Positions 35,937 through 44,600 of a stretch of 64,000 nucleotides of DNA are shown one piece after another. The position numbers and the translations under genes are program-made. This DNA comes from Corallococcus coralloides DSM 2259. GTDB lineage: Bacteria > Myxococcota > Myxococcia > Myxococcales > Myxococcaceae. A model generated the notes under the pieces. It was not told the origin of the DNA, did no database searches, and was given only the letters and a program-made list of their open reading frames with translations. The stretch is taken from positions 4,836,001 to 4,900,000 of the forward strand of contig NC_017030.1 in the NCBI RefSeq assembly GCF_000255295.1, written 5' to 3'. How positions within the stretch are numbered: the stretch's first letter is position 1; each line of letters begins with the position of its first letter.

Positions 35937-36416
35937 TCAGTCGCGCTTGAGGCGACGCCGGGAGGCCAGCCGGTCCAGGAGGGCCTGGAGGCGATCCTCC
36001 TTCTGCGCGGGAAGGGCCCGGTCCGTGGGGGACTGCACGGGCATCTCGCGGGCCATCCGGTACAGCTCTTCCAGCCGCTCCAGCACCAGCTCGTTGCCGG
36101 GGCGCTCCTGGAGGGCCCGGCGGTACGCGGCGGCGGCGCCCACGTAGTCACCCAACGTGAAGAGTCGCTCGCCCTCCTGCATGGGGGAGGGCGGGCCCAG
36201 CGGCAGGCGCTGGGGTTCGCGCACGCGGTTCTTCAGGAGCTGCAGCTCCTCCGGCTGGAGGCTGTCGCGCAGCTGGGCCAGCCTGGCGGCCAGGGCCTCC
36301 TCGCGCGGAAAGGCGGCGAGGAGGTGCTCGAAGAGCTCGAACGCCTCAGCGAGCTCGCCCCGGCGCAAGGCGCGGTCGGCACGTGCTTCCATGTCGGCCC
36401 GGACGGCAGGGGTCAT
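35937..36416 (-). CDS. Small TPR-type protein, function unknown
   Basis: A 159-residue soluble protein. Two helical repeat units are visible: ADRALRRGELAEAFELFEHL at about 13-32 and EGERLFTLGDYVGAAAAY at about 81-98, followed by RRALQERPGNELVLERLEELY. These fit the TPR consensus (A-x-x-A-Y/L-...-A). No signal peptide or membrane segment is visible. The C-terminus is basic. It lies on the same strand as pfkA but 154 bases upstream of it, with the pfkA promoter between them, so it is probably a separate unit. A protein-interaction role is the only reasonable guess. Confidence 0.65.
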   Translation of the reverse strand: MTPAVRADMEARADRALRRGELAEAFELFEHLLAAFPREEALAARLAQLRDSLQPEELQLLKNRVREPQRLPLGPPSPMQEGERLFTLGDYVGAAAAYRRALQERPGNELVLERLEELYRMAREMPVQSPTDRALPAQKEDRLQALLDRLASRRRLKRD

Positions 36417-36494
36417 CTCGGGCGGGAGAGTAACTGTTGCCCACCCGGGATGTCACATGCGGAAAAGCCTGCGCTCGGCGGGCCGCAAGGCCTC

Positions 36495-37520
36495 TCAGGC
36501 GGGCGTCGCGGACGACTCCGGCAATACCGTGCTTTCCGGGGCCTGCGCGCTCCGCCTCCAATGGCGGAAGAGCCACACGGCCACCAGTCCGTGGAGCAGC
36601 ACGCCGAAGACGCCCTCGCCGTTGAAGACCCAGACCTGACCGCCGAAGAGCCCCGGCCGGCCGTTGTAGACGCTGCCGAAGAGCTGCGGGTTGATGAGGT
36701 TCCAGCTGATGTGGAAGAGGGCGGGCGGCCAGATGGAGCGCGACGCCATGTAGAGCTGCGCGAACACCACCGCGGCCACGGCGATGGACAAGAGGAACGT
36801 CACGTTCTGCCCCATGTGCCCGCGCTGCACCTTGGAGAAGATGAAGGGCAGGTGGAACGCGGCCCACACCGGCATGGTGATGGCCGCGGCCAGCGCCGGC
36901 CGGTGCATCCACCAGCGCGTCAGCGTTCCGCGCCAGCCCACCTCTTCACCCAGCTCGCTGGGGACGCCGAAGCCCACGACGGGCGACCACACCAGCGCCG
37001 CCAGGCCGTAGCGCAGCCAGCGCCAGCGCTCGGGCAGCTTCGCGCCCAGCTTCTCCACCCAGCGCCAGCGCACGGACGCGGCGGCCAGCCACCACGTCAC
37101 CGTCATCGCCCAGAACATGAGGATCATCACCGGCACCGTCGCCACGCCCGTGACCCCGAACGGGCCCTTGAGCAGCTCCGGCTGATACGTGATGAAGGAC
37201 GCGTCCCCCGTGACGAAGCGGATCGCGTAGGCCAGCGGCGCGATGACGGCGGCGTACGCCAGGGGCAGCGCCAGCCCCAGGAACCACCACTTCCAGCCGG
37301 GGAAGGAGAAGCCCACCGCGGACGGGGGCTCGCGACGGAAGAACCACGAGCACGCGAGGCCCACGATGCCGGGCACGCACATCATCCAGCGCATCAGCCA
37401 CACGGACTCGCGCGTCTCGCCGCCCATGATGAACAGGACGGCCATCGTCCAGCTCACGGCGAGCGTCACCGCGAGGAACGTGAGGGTTTCTTTCCGGGGA
37501 TTCCTCATGTTCCGGAGCAT
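36495..37520 (-). CDS. CPBP-family intramembrane metalloprotease
   Basis: A 341-residue multi-pass membrane protein with about eight hydrophobic segments. The three CPBP (CAAX protease and bacteriocin-processing) motifs are present: ELGEEVGWRG (the EExxxR motif), FHLPF (FxxxH) and HISWN (HxxxN). Family members cut proteins within the membrane and include prenyl-protein proteases and bacteriocin-immunity proteins. The physiological substrate here is unknown. ATG 37520 and ATG 37508 are both possible starts. A perfect hairpin sits just upstream. It lies downstream of the CmlA-like gene on the same strand, so it could serve in export or self-protection of the NRPS product, but that is inference. 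Confidence 0.87.
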   Translation of the reverse strand: MLRNMRNPRKETLTFLAVTLAVSWTMAVLFIMGGETRESVWLMRWMMCVPGIVGLACSWFFRREPPSAVGFSFPGWKWWFLGLALPLAYAAVIAPLAYAIRFVTGDASFITYQPELLKGPFGVTGVATVPVMILMFWAMTVTWWLAAASVRWRWVEKLGAKLPERWRWLRYGLAALVWSPVVGFGVPSELGEEVGWRGTLTRWWMHRPALAAAITMPVWAAFHLPFIFSKVQRGHMGQNVTFLLSIAVAAVVFAQLYMASRSIWPPALFHISWNLINPQLFGSVYNGRPGLFGGQVWVFNGEGVFGVLLHGLVAVWLFRHWRRSAQAPESTVLPESSATPA

Positions 37521-37523
37521 ACC

Positions 37524-37551
37524 GGTTGGGCTCGTCTCGTCGAGCCCAACC
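37524..37551 (-). terminator. Strong hairpin between the CmlA-like and CPBP genes
   Basis: GGTTGGGCTCG (37524-37534) and CGAGCCCAACC (37541-37551) form a perfect 11-bp stem with a 6-base loop. It is 44 bases after the CmlA-like stop and only 3 bases before the longer CPBP start. It may separate the NRPS locus from the downstream gene or control CPBP translation. Confidence 0.55.
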
Positions 37552-37595
37552 TACGAGGGGAGGGCGGCCAGGCCGCCCTGCGCCCGCGTGCGCCT

Positions 37596-39197
37596 TCAGC
37601 TCTTGAGGACGACCTCGCGCGCGCCCTCGAGTCGCTCGGCCTGCATGCCGCGCTCACGGGCGGTGGTGAGCAGCAGATCCGACTCCTTCATGCGGGGCGT
37701 CTCCGGCGTGGCGGCGGGCCCGATGATGTGCTCCATCCAGGGCTCCAGGCCCATGGCGTAGTTGAAGAGCCGCTTCGCTCCCACGAGCTCCAGCAGGCGC
37801 AGGCCTTCGGTGGAGTTGCTGCCGCGGCAGCGGCGGTTCTTCTCCAGCTTGCGGTCGCGCTTCTTGGGGAAGAAGCCCTCCAGCATCCACGTGTGCGGCG
37901 CGCCGACGATCTCCGTGTTCATGAAGACCGTGTGCAGGTCGCCCACGGTGCTGCGCAGGTCGCGGTACGTCGTCTCGTCCACGCACATGGAGTCGGCGGC
38001 GAAGAACAGGCGCTCCTCGCCCGTGCGGATGATCCACGCCGTCTTGGCGTGGGCCACGTCGCCGTGCTCGCCCATGAACGGCGCGGCGATGATCTCGCCG
38101 TCCGGGATGGGCAGGGACTCGTAGAAGTAGGGCTCCAGCACGTTCTTGAAGCCGAGCGCCTTGCCCAGGAGCCGGGGCGAGTAGTCACCCGCCAGTGCGC
38201 CGCTCGCGCGCGGCACCATCAGCGTGCCGACGCGGTGGCGCAGGCGCAGCAGCGTCTCGATGTCCAGGTGATCCGGGTGGCTGTGGGTGATGACCACGTA
38301 GTCGATGCGGCGGGGCAGGTCCGCGAAGGACATGCGCGCCAGCGGGCCCAGCTTCTCCGGCCGCACCGGCACCACCGCGTCGATGAGGATGGACGTGCCC
38401 TTCCACTCCACCAGCACGCACGCGTGGCCCACGTAGCGGATGCGCGGTCCCGGCCCGTTCCACGTCTCGGGAAGGGTCTGCGGCGCCTCCGTGAGCAGGG
38501 GCATCAGGTCCGCGTCGGACTGCACCGCGTCGCCCAGCACGTCGCGGATCCACTCCAGCGGCTTGGGCTCCAGGTCCAGGCTGAACAGCTTGTCCAGGCG
38601 CTCGTCGTGGAAGGGCACCTTCCAGTCCAGCTGCCCGGCCTCCATCAGGCGAGGCGTGGTGAGCAGCGAGTCGCGCTCCGCGTCCGCCTTCAGCCGGCGG
38701 ATCCGCATCGACTGGAGCTCCGTCTTGTGGTGGCGGCCGCGGTACAGCAGGCCTTCGTGCACGCGCATGGACGGGCGGTTCACGTAGTCGTACACCAGCT
38801 CCACCACGCCCTTGAGCGGCTCCGGCAGCCGCGCGTACAGCGGCTCCAGCGACTGGCCCTTGGCCTCCGCCAGGAGCTGCGTCTGGAACTCGTCGAACGC
38901 CTCCGCCAGCTTGATGTTGTCCTCCTGCGCGGTGGTCATCCGCTGCATGAGCGCCCGCACCTCTTCGGCGCGCTCCGGCGCGATGCCCACGAAGGAGCTA
39001 CCGCTCAGCTCCGGATCCTTCGCCGCCTTCGCGTGGAAGTCCGGCGTCTGCAGGTAGGCCTTCAGCAGCGGCAGCAGGTAGGCCTGCAGATGCAGGCTCG
39101 CGGGCATGGGCGCCACCGTCATCCACCAGGCCTGGAAGTCCTGGACGAGCGGTTCGACGAGGGTGGCGTCCGCGAGGCGATACAGAGGAGCAGTCAT
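37596..39197 (-). CDS. CmlA-like diiron, MBL-fold NRPS beta-hydroxylase
   Basis: A 533-residue protein, matching CmlA from chloramphenicol synthesis (532 residues), a diiron oxygenase that beta-hydroxylates an amino acid while it is bound to an NRPS carrier protein. Residues 1-245 are a helical N-terminal domain. Residues 250-533 are an MBL fold with THSHPDH, giving His305, His307, Asp309 and His310. Glu377 in GEHGD replaces the usual MBL histidine, and Asp402 is in AADS. As I recall them, CmlA iron ligands are H305, H307, D309, H310, E377, D403 and H468, a near-exact match in position. I do not see the last histidine; His490 is the nearest candidate. It is divergent from the giant NRPS gene. 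Generic MBL hydrolase is the alternative. Confidence 0.75.
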   Translation of the reverse strand: MTAPLYRLADATLVEPLVQDFQAWWMTVAPMPASLHLQAYLLPLLKAYLQTPDFHAKAAKDPELSGSSFVGIAPERAEEVRALMQRMTTAQEDNIKLAEAFDEFQTQLLAEAKGQSLEPLYARLPEPLKGVVELVYDYVNRPSMRVHEGLLYRGRHHKTELQSMRIRRLKADAERDSLLTTPRLMEAGQLDWKVPFHDERLDKLFSLDLEPKPLEWIRDVLGDAVQSDADLMPLLTEAPQTLPETWNGPGPRIRYVGHACVLVEWKGTSILIDAVVPVRPEKLGPLARMSFADLPRRIDYVVITHSHPDHLDIETLLRLRHRVGTLMVPRASGALAGDYSPRLLGKALGFKNVLEPYFYESLPIPDGEIIAAPFMGEHGDVAHAKTAWIIRTGEERLFFAADSMCVDETTYRDLRSTVGDLHTVFMNTEIVGAPHTWMLEGFFPKKRDRKLEKNRRCRGSNSTEGLRLLELVGAKRLFNYAMGLEPWMEHIIGPAATPETPRMKESDLLLTTARERGMQAERLEGAREVVLKS

Positions 39198-39501
39198 GGT
39201 GGGCGATCGCGAGGAGGCACCCGCACCCGGACTCGATTCACGGCGGTTCCGGGAAGGGAACTCGCGGAGTCAAGGAAGGGCGGGGTGAGTGCAGAAGACC
39301 AGGAAGCAGGGCTGACGAGCGAATGTGAGCGATTCGAGCAAATTGTTCAAGTTCGGTAGAACCCATTCCTAGTGGTATTCTCGTATCCAGTTCTGCTCCC
39401 CCGGACACATTGCAAGGGCGCCCGTGTCACGCACGTTGTGAGTGTGCGTCGCACAGGGAGTCGGCCCACTGAAGCTCTTGCGGTGTTCCCCGGCCTTCCG
39501 A
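39198..39501. other. Divergent promoter region of the NRPS locus
   Basis: A 304-base gap between the CmlA-like gene (minus) and the NRPS gene (plus), clearly less GC-rich near 39330-39390. A minus promoter candidate is listed separately. For the NRPS, an extended -10-like TGGTATTCT (39373-39381) is the best candidate but lacks a good -35. A near-palindrome GAGCAAATTGTTC (39336-39348) sits between them and overlaps the minus -35, a plausible operator. No gene is visible. Confidence 0.5.
39322..39350 (-). promoter_or_regulatory. Candidate promoter for the CmlA-like gene
   Basis: On the minus strand TTGAAC (39350-39345) is followed after 17 bases by CACATT (39327-39322). It matches the consensus at 4 of 6 and 3 of 6 positions. 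The transcript would start about 118 bases before ATG 39197. Confidence 0.35.
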
Positions 39502-41600
39502 ATGGGTTCTTCCTTGTCGCGTTCCCCTGAGCTGACGCCCTCGCATTCCACCCTCGTCGAAATCTTGCGGAGCCGGGCCGAGTCGTGGCCCGAACAGCCG
39601 CTGTACACCTTCCTGGATGACGCGGGTCAGGAAGACGGAACGCTGAGCTACGCGGGGCTGGACGCGCGGGCGCGGCGGATCGCGGTGGCGCTGCGGAAGG
39701 TGGCGAAGCCGGGCGAGCGCGTGATGCTGCTGTATCCGCCCGGGCTGGAGTACGTGGCGGGGTTCTTCGGGTGCCTCTACGCGGGGCTCATCGCGGTGCC
39801 GGCGTATCCGCCGGATCCGATGCGGCTGGAGCGGACGCTGCCGCGCCTGCGGGCGATCATCCAGGACGCGAACGCGACGGTGGTGCTCACCACGTCCGGC
39901 ATCCTGTCCATGACGGAGTTCGTCTTCGAGCAGGCGCCGGACCTGCGCTCGCTGCACTGGGTGGGGACGGACGAGATCCCGGCGGGTGGGGAAGCGGAGT
40001 GGACGCCGCCGGAGGTGGACGCGTCGACGCTGGCGTTCCTCCAGTACACGTCGGGGTCCACGGGCTCGCCCAAGGGCGTGATGCTGAGCCACGGCAACCT
40101 GGCGCACAACCTGGCGCTGATCACGGACGCGTTCGAGCTGGGCCCCACCAGCTCGGCCGTCATCTGGCTGCCGCCGTACCACGACATGGGGCTCATCGGC
40201 GGCATCCTCACGCCGCTGTACGCGACGTTCCACGCGGCGCTGATGTCGCCGCTGACGATGCTCAAGAACCCGCGCGTGTGGCTGGAGGCCATCACCCGCT
40301 ACAAGGCCACCATCAGCGGCGGGCCGAACTTCGCGTTCGACCTGTGCGTGCGGCGCATCCCGGCGGAGGAGCGGCAGTCGCTGGACCTGAGCTCGTGGAA
40401 GGTGGCGTTCACCGGCGCGGAGCCCATCCGTCCGGCGACGCTGGATCGCTTCGAGCAGGCCTTCGGGCCGCACGGCTTCAAGCGGGAGTTCTTCTTCCCG
40501 TGCTACGGCCTGGCGGAGGCGACGCTGCTGGTGTCGGGCGGGCGCGTGGAGGCGCCGCCGGTGAGCTGCGCGCTGGATGCTCCGGCGTTGGAGCAGCGCC
40601 GGGCGGTGCTGGTGGACGCGGCGAAGCCGGAGGCGCGCGTCCTGGTGGGCTGCGGCGATGAGCGGCCGGGACACCCGGTCGTCATCGTGGATCCCCAGAC
40701 GCGCGAGGCGTGCGCGCCCGGCGGCGTGGGTGAAATCTGGGTGCGCGGCCCCAGCGTGGCGCTGGGCTACTGGAACAAGCCGGAGGCGACGGCGGAGGCG
40801 TTCCAGGCGCGCGTGAAGGGAACGGATGAAGGCCCGTTCCTGCGCACCGGCGACCTGGGCTTCATGCGGGACGGCGAGCTGTACGTCACCGGCCGGGCCA
40901 AGGACCTGATCATCATCCGCGGCCGCAACCACTACCCGCAGGACATCGAGCAGACGGTGGAGGAGAGCCACCCCGCGCTGCGTGCGGGCAGCGTCGCGGC
41001 GGTGTCGCTGGAGGTGGCGGGCGAGGAGCGCCTGGTGGTGGTGCAGGAGATCGACCTGCGCAAGGCGGGCAACCTGCGCAAGCAGGTGGACATGGCGGAG
41101 GCGGCGGTGAAGGAGATCCGCCAGCGCGTCGCCGAGCGTCACGAAGTCCAGGTGCACGCCGTGGCGCTGATCGAGCCCGGCAGCATCCCGAAGACCTCCA
41201 GCGGGAAGATCCAGCGGCACGCGTGCAAGGCGCAGTTCCTCGCGGACGAGCTGCGCACGGTGCTGGTGTGGCGCGAGCCGGGGTTCGAGGAGGCGGAAGA
41301 GACGGAAGCCGCCGAGTCCTCGGAGCCTGCGGCTGCGCCGGTCCGTGAGGACGTGCCGGAGGCCGCGCGGGCCACGCTGACGTGGCTGGTGGAGCGCGTG
41401 GCGGAGCAGCTCAAGGTGCCGGCGAAGACGGTGGACGTGCGTGAGCCCATCACGCGCTACGGCCTGGATTCGCTGAGCGCGGTGGAGCTGGCGCACGCCG
41501 TGGAGAAGGGGCTGGGGATCGCGCTGCCCATGGAGCTGCTGCTCCAGGGCCCGAGCCTGGTGGAGCTGGCGAAGCGCATCACGGCGTCGAAGCAGGAGCC
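39502..41600 (+). other. NRPS loading unit: fatty acyl-AMP ligase and acyl carrier domain
   Basis: The FAAL domain (residues about 1-610) has YTSGSTGSPKG with Lys191 and the FAAL-typical WLPPYHDMGLIGGIL at 222-236. It also has FYPCYG-like FFPCYGLAEATL, TGDLGF and KDLIIIRGRNHYPQDIE. It activates a fatty acid as the adenylate and passes it to the carrier domain, whose phosphopantetheine serine is Ser657 in GLDSL. This makes the product a lipopeptide. Acyl chain length cannot be read from the sequence. Confidence 0.88.
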
Positions 41601-44600
41601 GAAGGCGGCGGTGCTCGCGCCCCGGCCGCGTGGGGCGACGCAGCCGCTGTCGTTCGCGCAGCAGCGCCTGTGGTTCCTGGACCGGTTGGAGCAGGGCAGC
41701 GCGCTCTACAGCATCCCGGGCGCGGTGCGGCTGGACGGCGCGCTGGATGCCGAATCGCTGCGGCGGAGCCTGGAGGAGATCGTCCGCCGGCACGAATCGC
41801 TGCGCACGACGTTCCGCGAGGAGAACGGCGAAGCGGTGCAGCTCATCCACCCGGCGAAGGCCTTCGAGCTGCCGGTGGTGGACCTGACGGGCTTCCCGGA
41901 GGCGTCGCGCGAGGCAGAGGCGCGGCGGTGCGTGGATGAAGAGGCCGTGCGCCCGTTCGACCTGGGCTCTGGCCCGCTGGTGCGCGCGCGGTTGCTCAAG
42001 CTGGGTGAAGCGAAGCACGTGCTGCTGGTGACGATGCACCACATCGTCTCCGACGGCTGGTCCATGGGTGTGCTCGTGCGCGAGGTCGCAGCGCTCTACG
42101 ACGCGTTCCGTGGCGGACGGGGTTCTCCGCTGCCGGAGCTGCGCGTGCAGTACGCGGACTTCGCGCAGTGGCAGCGGGAGTGGCTGCTGGGCGGCGTGTT
42201 GGAGAAGCAGGTCGGTTACTGGAAGCAGCGGCTGGCCGGAGCGCCCGCCGTGCTGGAGCTGCCGACGGACTTCGCGCGTCCGGCTGCGCAGACGTATCGC
42301 GGCGCGACGGTGCCGGTGAAGCTGGGCGCGGAGCTGGGAAAGGCGCTGGGCGCGCTGGCGAAGAAGGAAGGCGTCACGCCGTACATGCTGCTCCTGGCCG
42401 CGTTCCAGGTGCTGCTGGGGCGCTACAGCGGGCAGGACGACATCTCGGTGGGTTCGCCTATCACGGGCCGCTCGCGTGCGGAGACGGAGGGCCTCATCGG
42501 CTTCTTCGTCAACACGCTGGTGCTGCGCACGAAGCTGGAGGGCAACCCGTCCTTCCGCGCGCTGCTGGCCCAGGTGAAGGAGACGACGCTGGGCGCGTAC
42601 GCGCACCAGGACGTGCCGTTCGAGAAGCTGGTGGAGGAGCTGCAGCCGCAGCGCAGCCTGAGCCACGCGCCGCTGTTCCAGGTGATGTTCGTGTTGCAGC
42701 AGGACGTGCTGCCGCACTTCCGTCTGCCGGGCGTGGAGCTGTCGCCGTACGAGGTGGAGTCGAAGACGGCGAAGTTCGACCTCACGCTCTACCTGACGGA
42801 GACGGCGGGCGGGCTGGAAGGGACGCTCGAGTACAACACGGACCTGTTCGCCGCGGCGACGGCGCGGCGGATGATGGAGCACCTGCGGGTGCTGCTGGAG
42901 TCACTGCTCACGGATCCGGGCGCGAAGCTGTCCGACCTGTCGCTGATGGGAGCGCAGGAGAAGCAGACGCTGCTCAAGGACATCTCGGGGACGGACCTGT
43001 CGGCCCCGGTGAGCGGGACGATGCAGGCGCTCTTCGAGGCGCAGGCGGCACGCACGCCGGATGCGCCCGCGGTCCACTTCGACGGGCAGGTGCTGACGTA
43101 CGCGCAGCTGGACGCGCAGGCGAATCAGCTGGCGCACCATCTACGTGGCATGGGCGTGGGCCCGGACACGCTGGTGGGCGTGAGCCTGGAGCGTTCCGCG
43201 CGCATGGTGGTGGCGCTGCTGGGCGTGCTGAAGGCGGGCGGCGCGTACGTGCCGCTGGATCCTGCGTACCCGCGTGACCGTCTGGGCTGGATGCTGGAGG
43301 ACGCACAGGCGCCGGTGCTGCTGACGCAGCAGAAGCTGCTGGGCGTGCTGCCCGAGCACTCCGCGAAGGCCGTCTGCGTGGACGCGGACTGGGCCGTGAT
43401 CGCGACGCAGCCGACCACGCCTGTCGCGACGAGCACGGGCGTGGGGAACCTGGCGTACGTGCTGTACACGTCGGGCTCGACGGGCCGTCCGAAGGGCGTG
43501 GCGATCGAGCAGCGCAGCGTGGTGGCGTTCCTGCACTGGTCAACGGCTGCGTTCACGAAGCAGCAGCTGGCCGGCGTGCTGGCGGCGACGTCGCTGAACT
43601 TCGACCTGTCGGTGTTCGAAGTCTTCGCGCCGCTGAGCAGCGGTGGTGCCGTCATCGTCGCGGAGAACGCGCTGGCGTTGCCGACGCTGAAGGACGCGAG
43701 CCGGGTGACGCTGGTGAACACGGTGCCCTCCGCGATGGCGGAGCTCGTGCGCAGCCAGGGCGTGCCTGAGTCGGTGCGCACGGTGAACCTCGCGGGCGAG
43801 CCGTTGCTGAACCGGCTGGCGAAGCCTCTGTACGGACTGAAGAACGTGGAGGGCGTCTACAACCTCTACGGCCCGACGGAAGACACGACGTACTCGACGT
43901 ACACGCGGGTGGAGAAGGATGCCGCGCGGGAGCCGACGATTGGCCGTCCGCTGACGGGCTCGCGTGCGTACGTGCTGGATGCGTGGCTGCGTCCGGTACC
44001 GCAGGGCGTGCCGGGCGAGCTGTACCTGGCGGGCGCGGGCCTCGCGCGAGGCTACCTGGCCAAGCCGTCGCTGACGGCGGAGCGCTTCGTGCCGAACCCG
44101 TTCTCGGAGCAGCCGGGAGCGCGGATGTACCGCACGGGCGACCGCGTGCGCTGGCTTGCGACGGGCGAGCTGGAGTACCTGGGCCGCATCGACTTCCAGG
44201 TGAAGGTGCGCGGCTTCCGCATCGAGCTGGGCGAGGTCGAGTCAGCGCTGGCGTCGCAGCCCGGCGTGCGCGAGTCCGTGGTGGTGGTGCGCGAGGACGT
44301 GCCGGGCGACAAGCGCCTGGTGGCGTACGTCGCGGGCACGTCGCTGGACGTGGCGGAGCTGCGCAAGGGCCTGAAGGCGCGGCTGCCGGAGTACATGGTG
44401 CCGTCGGCGTTCGTGGTGCTGAACGCGCTGCCGCTGACGCCCAACGGGAAGGTGGACCGCAAGTCGCTGCCGGTGCCGGAAGGCCAAGCTTCACAGAGCC
44501 AGTACGTGGCGCCGCGCACGGCGACGGAGGAGCAGGTCGCGACGCTCTTCGCGCAGTTGCTGCGCGTGGAGCGCGTGGGCGCGGAGGACTCGTTCTTCGA

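Noticed and set aside
39427-42882. Long minus-strand open frame (over 1,100 codons) opposite the NRPS
   Set aside because: Arg/His/Gln-rich shadow translation typical of the complement of high-GC coding DNA. It has no motifs, while the plus strand encodes clear FAAL and C-A-T domains.
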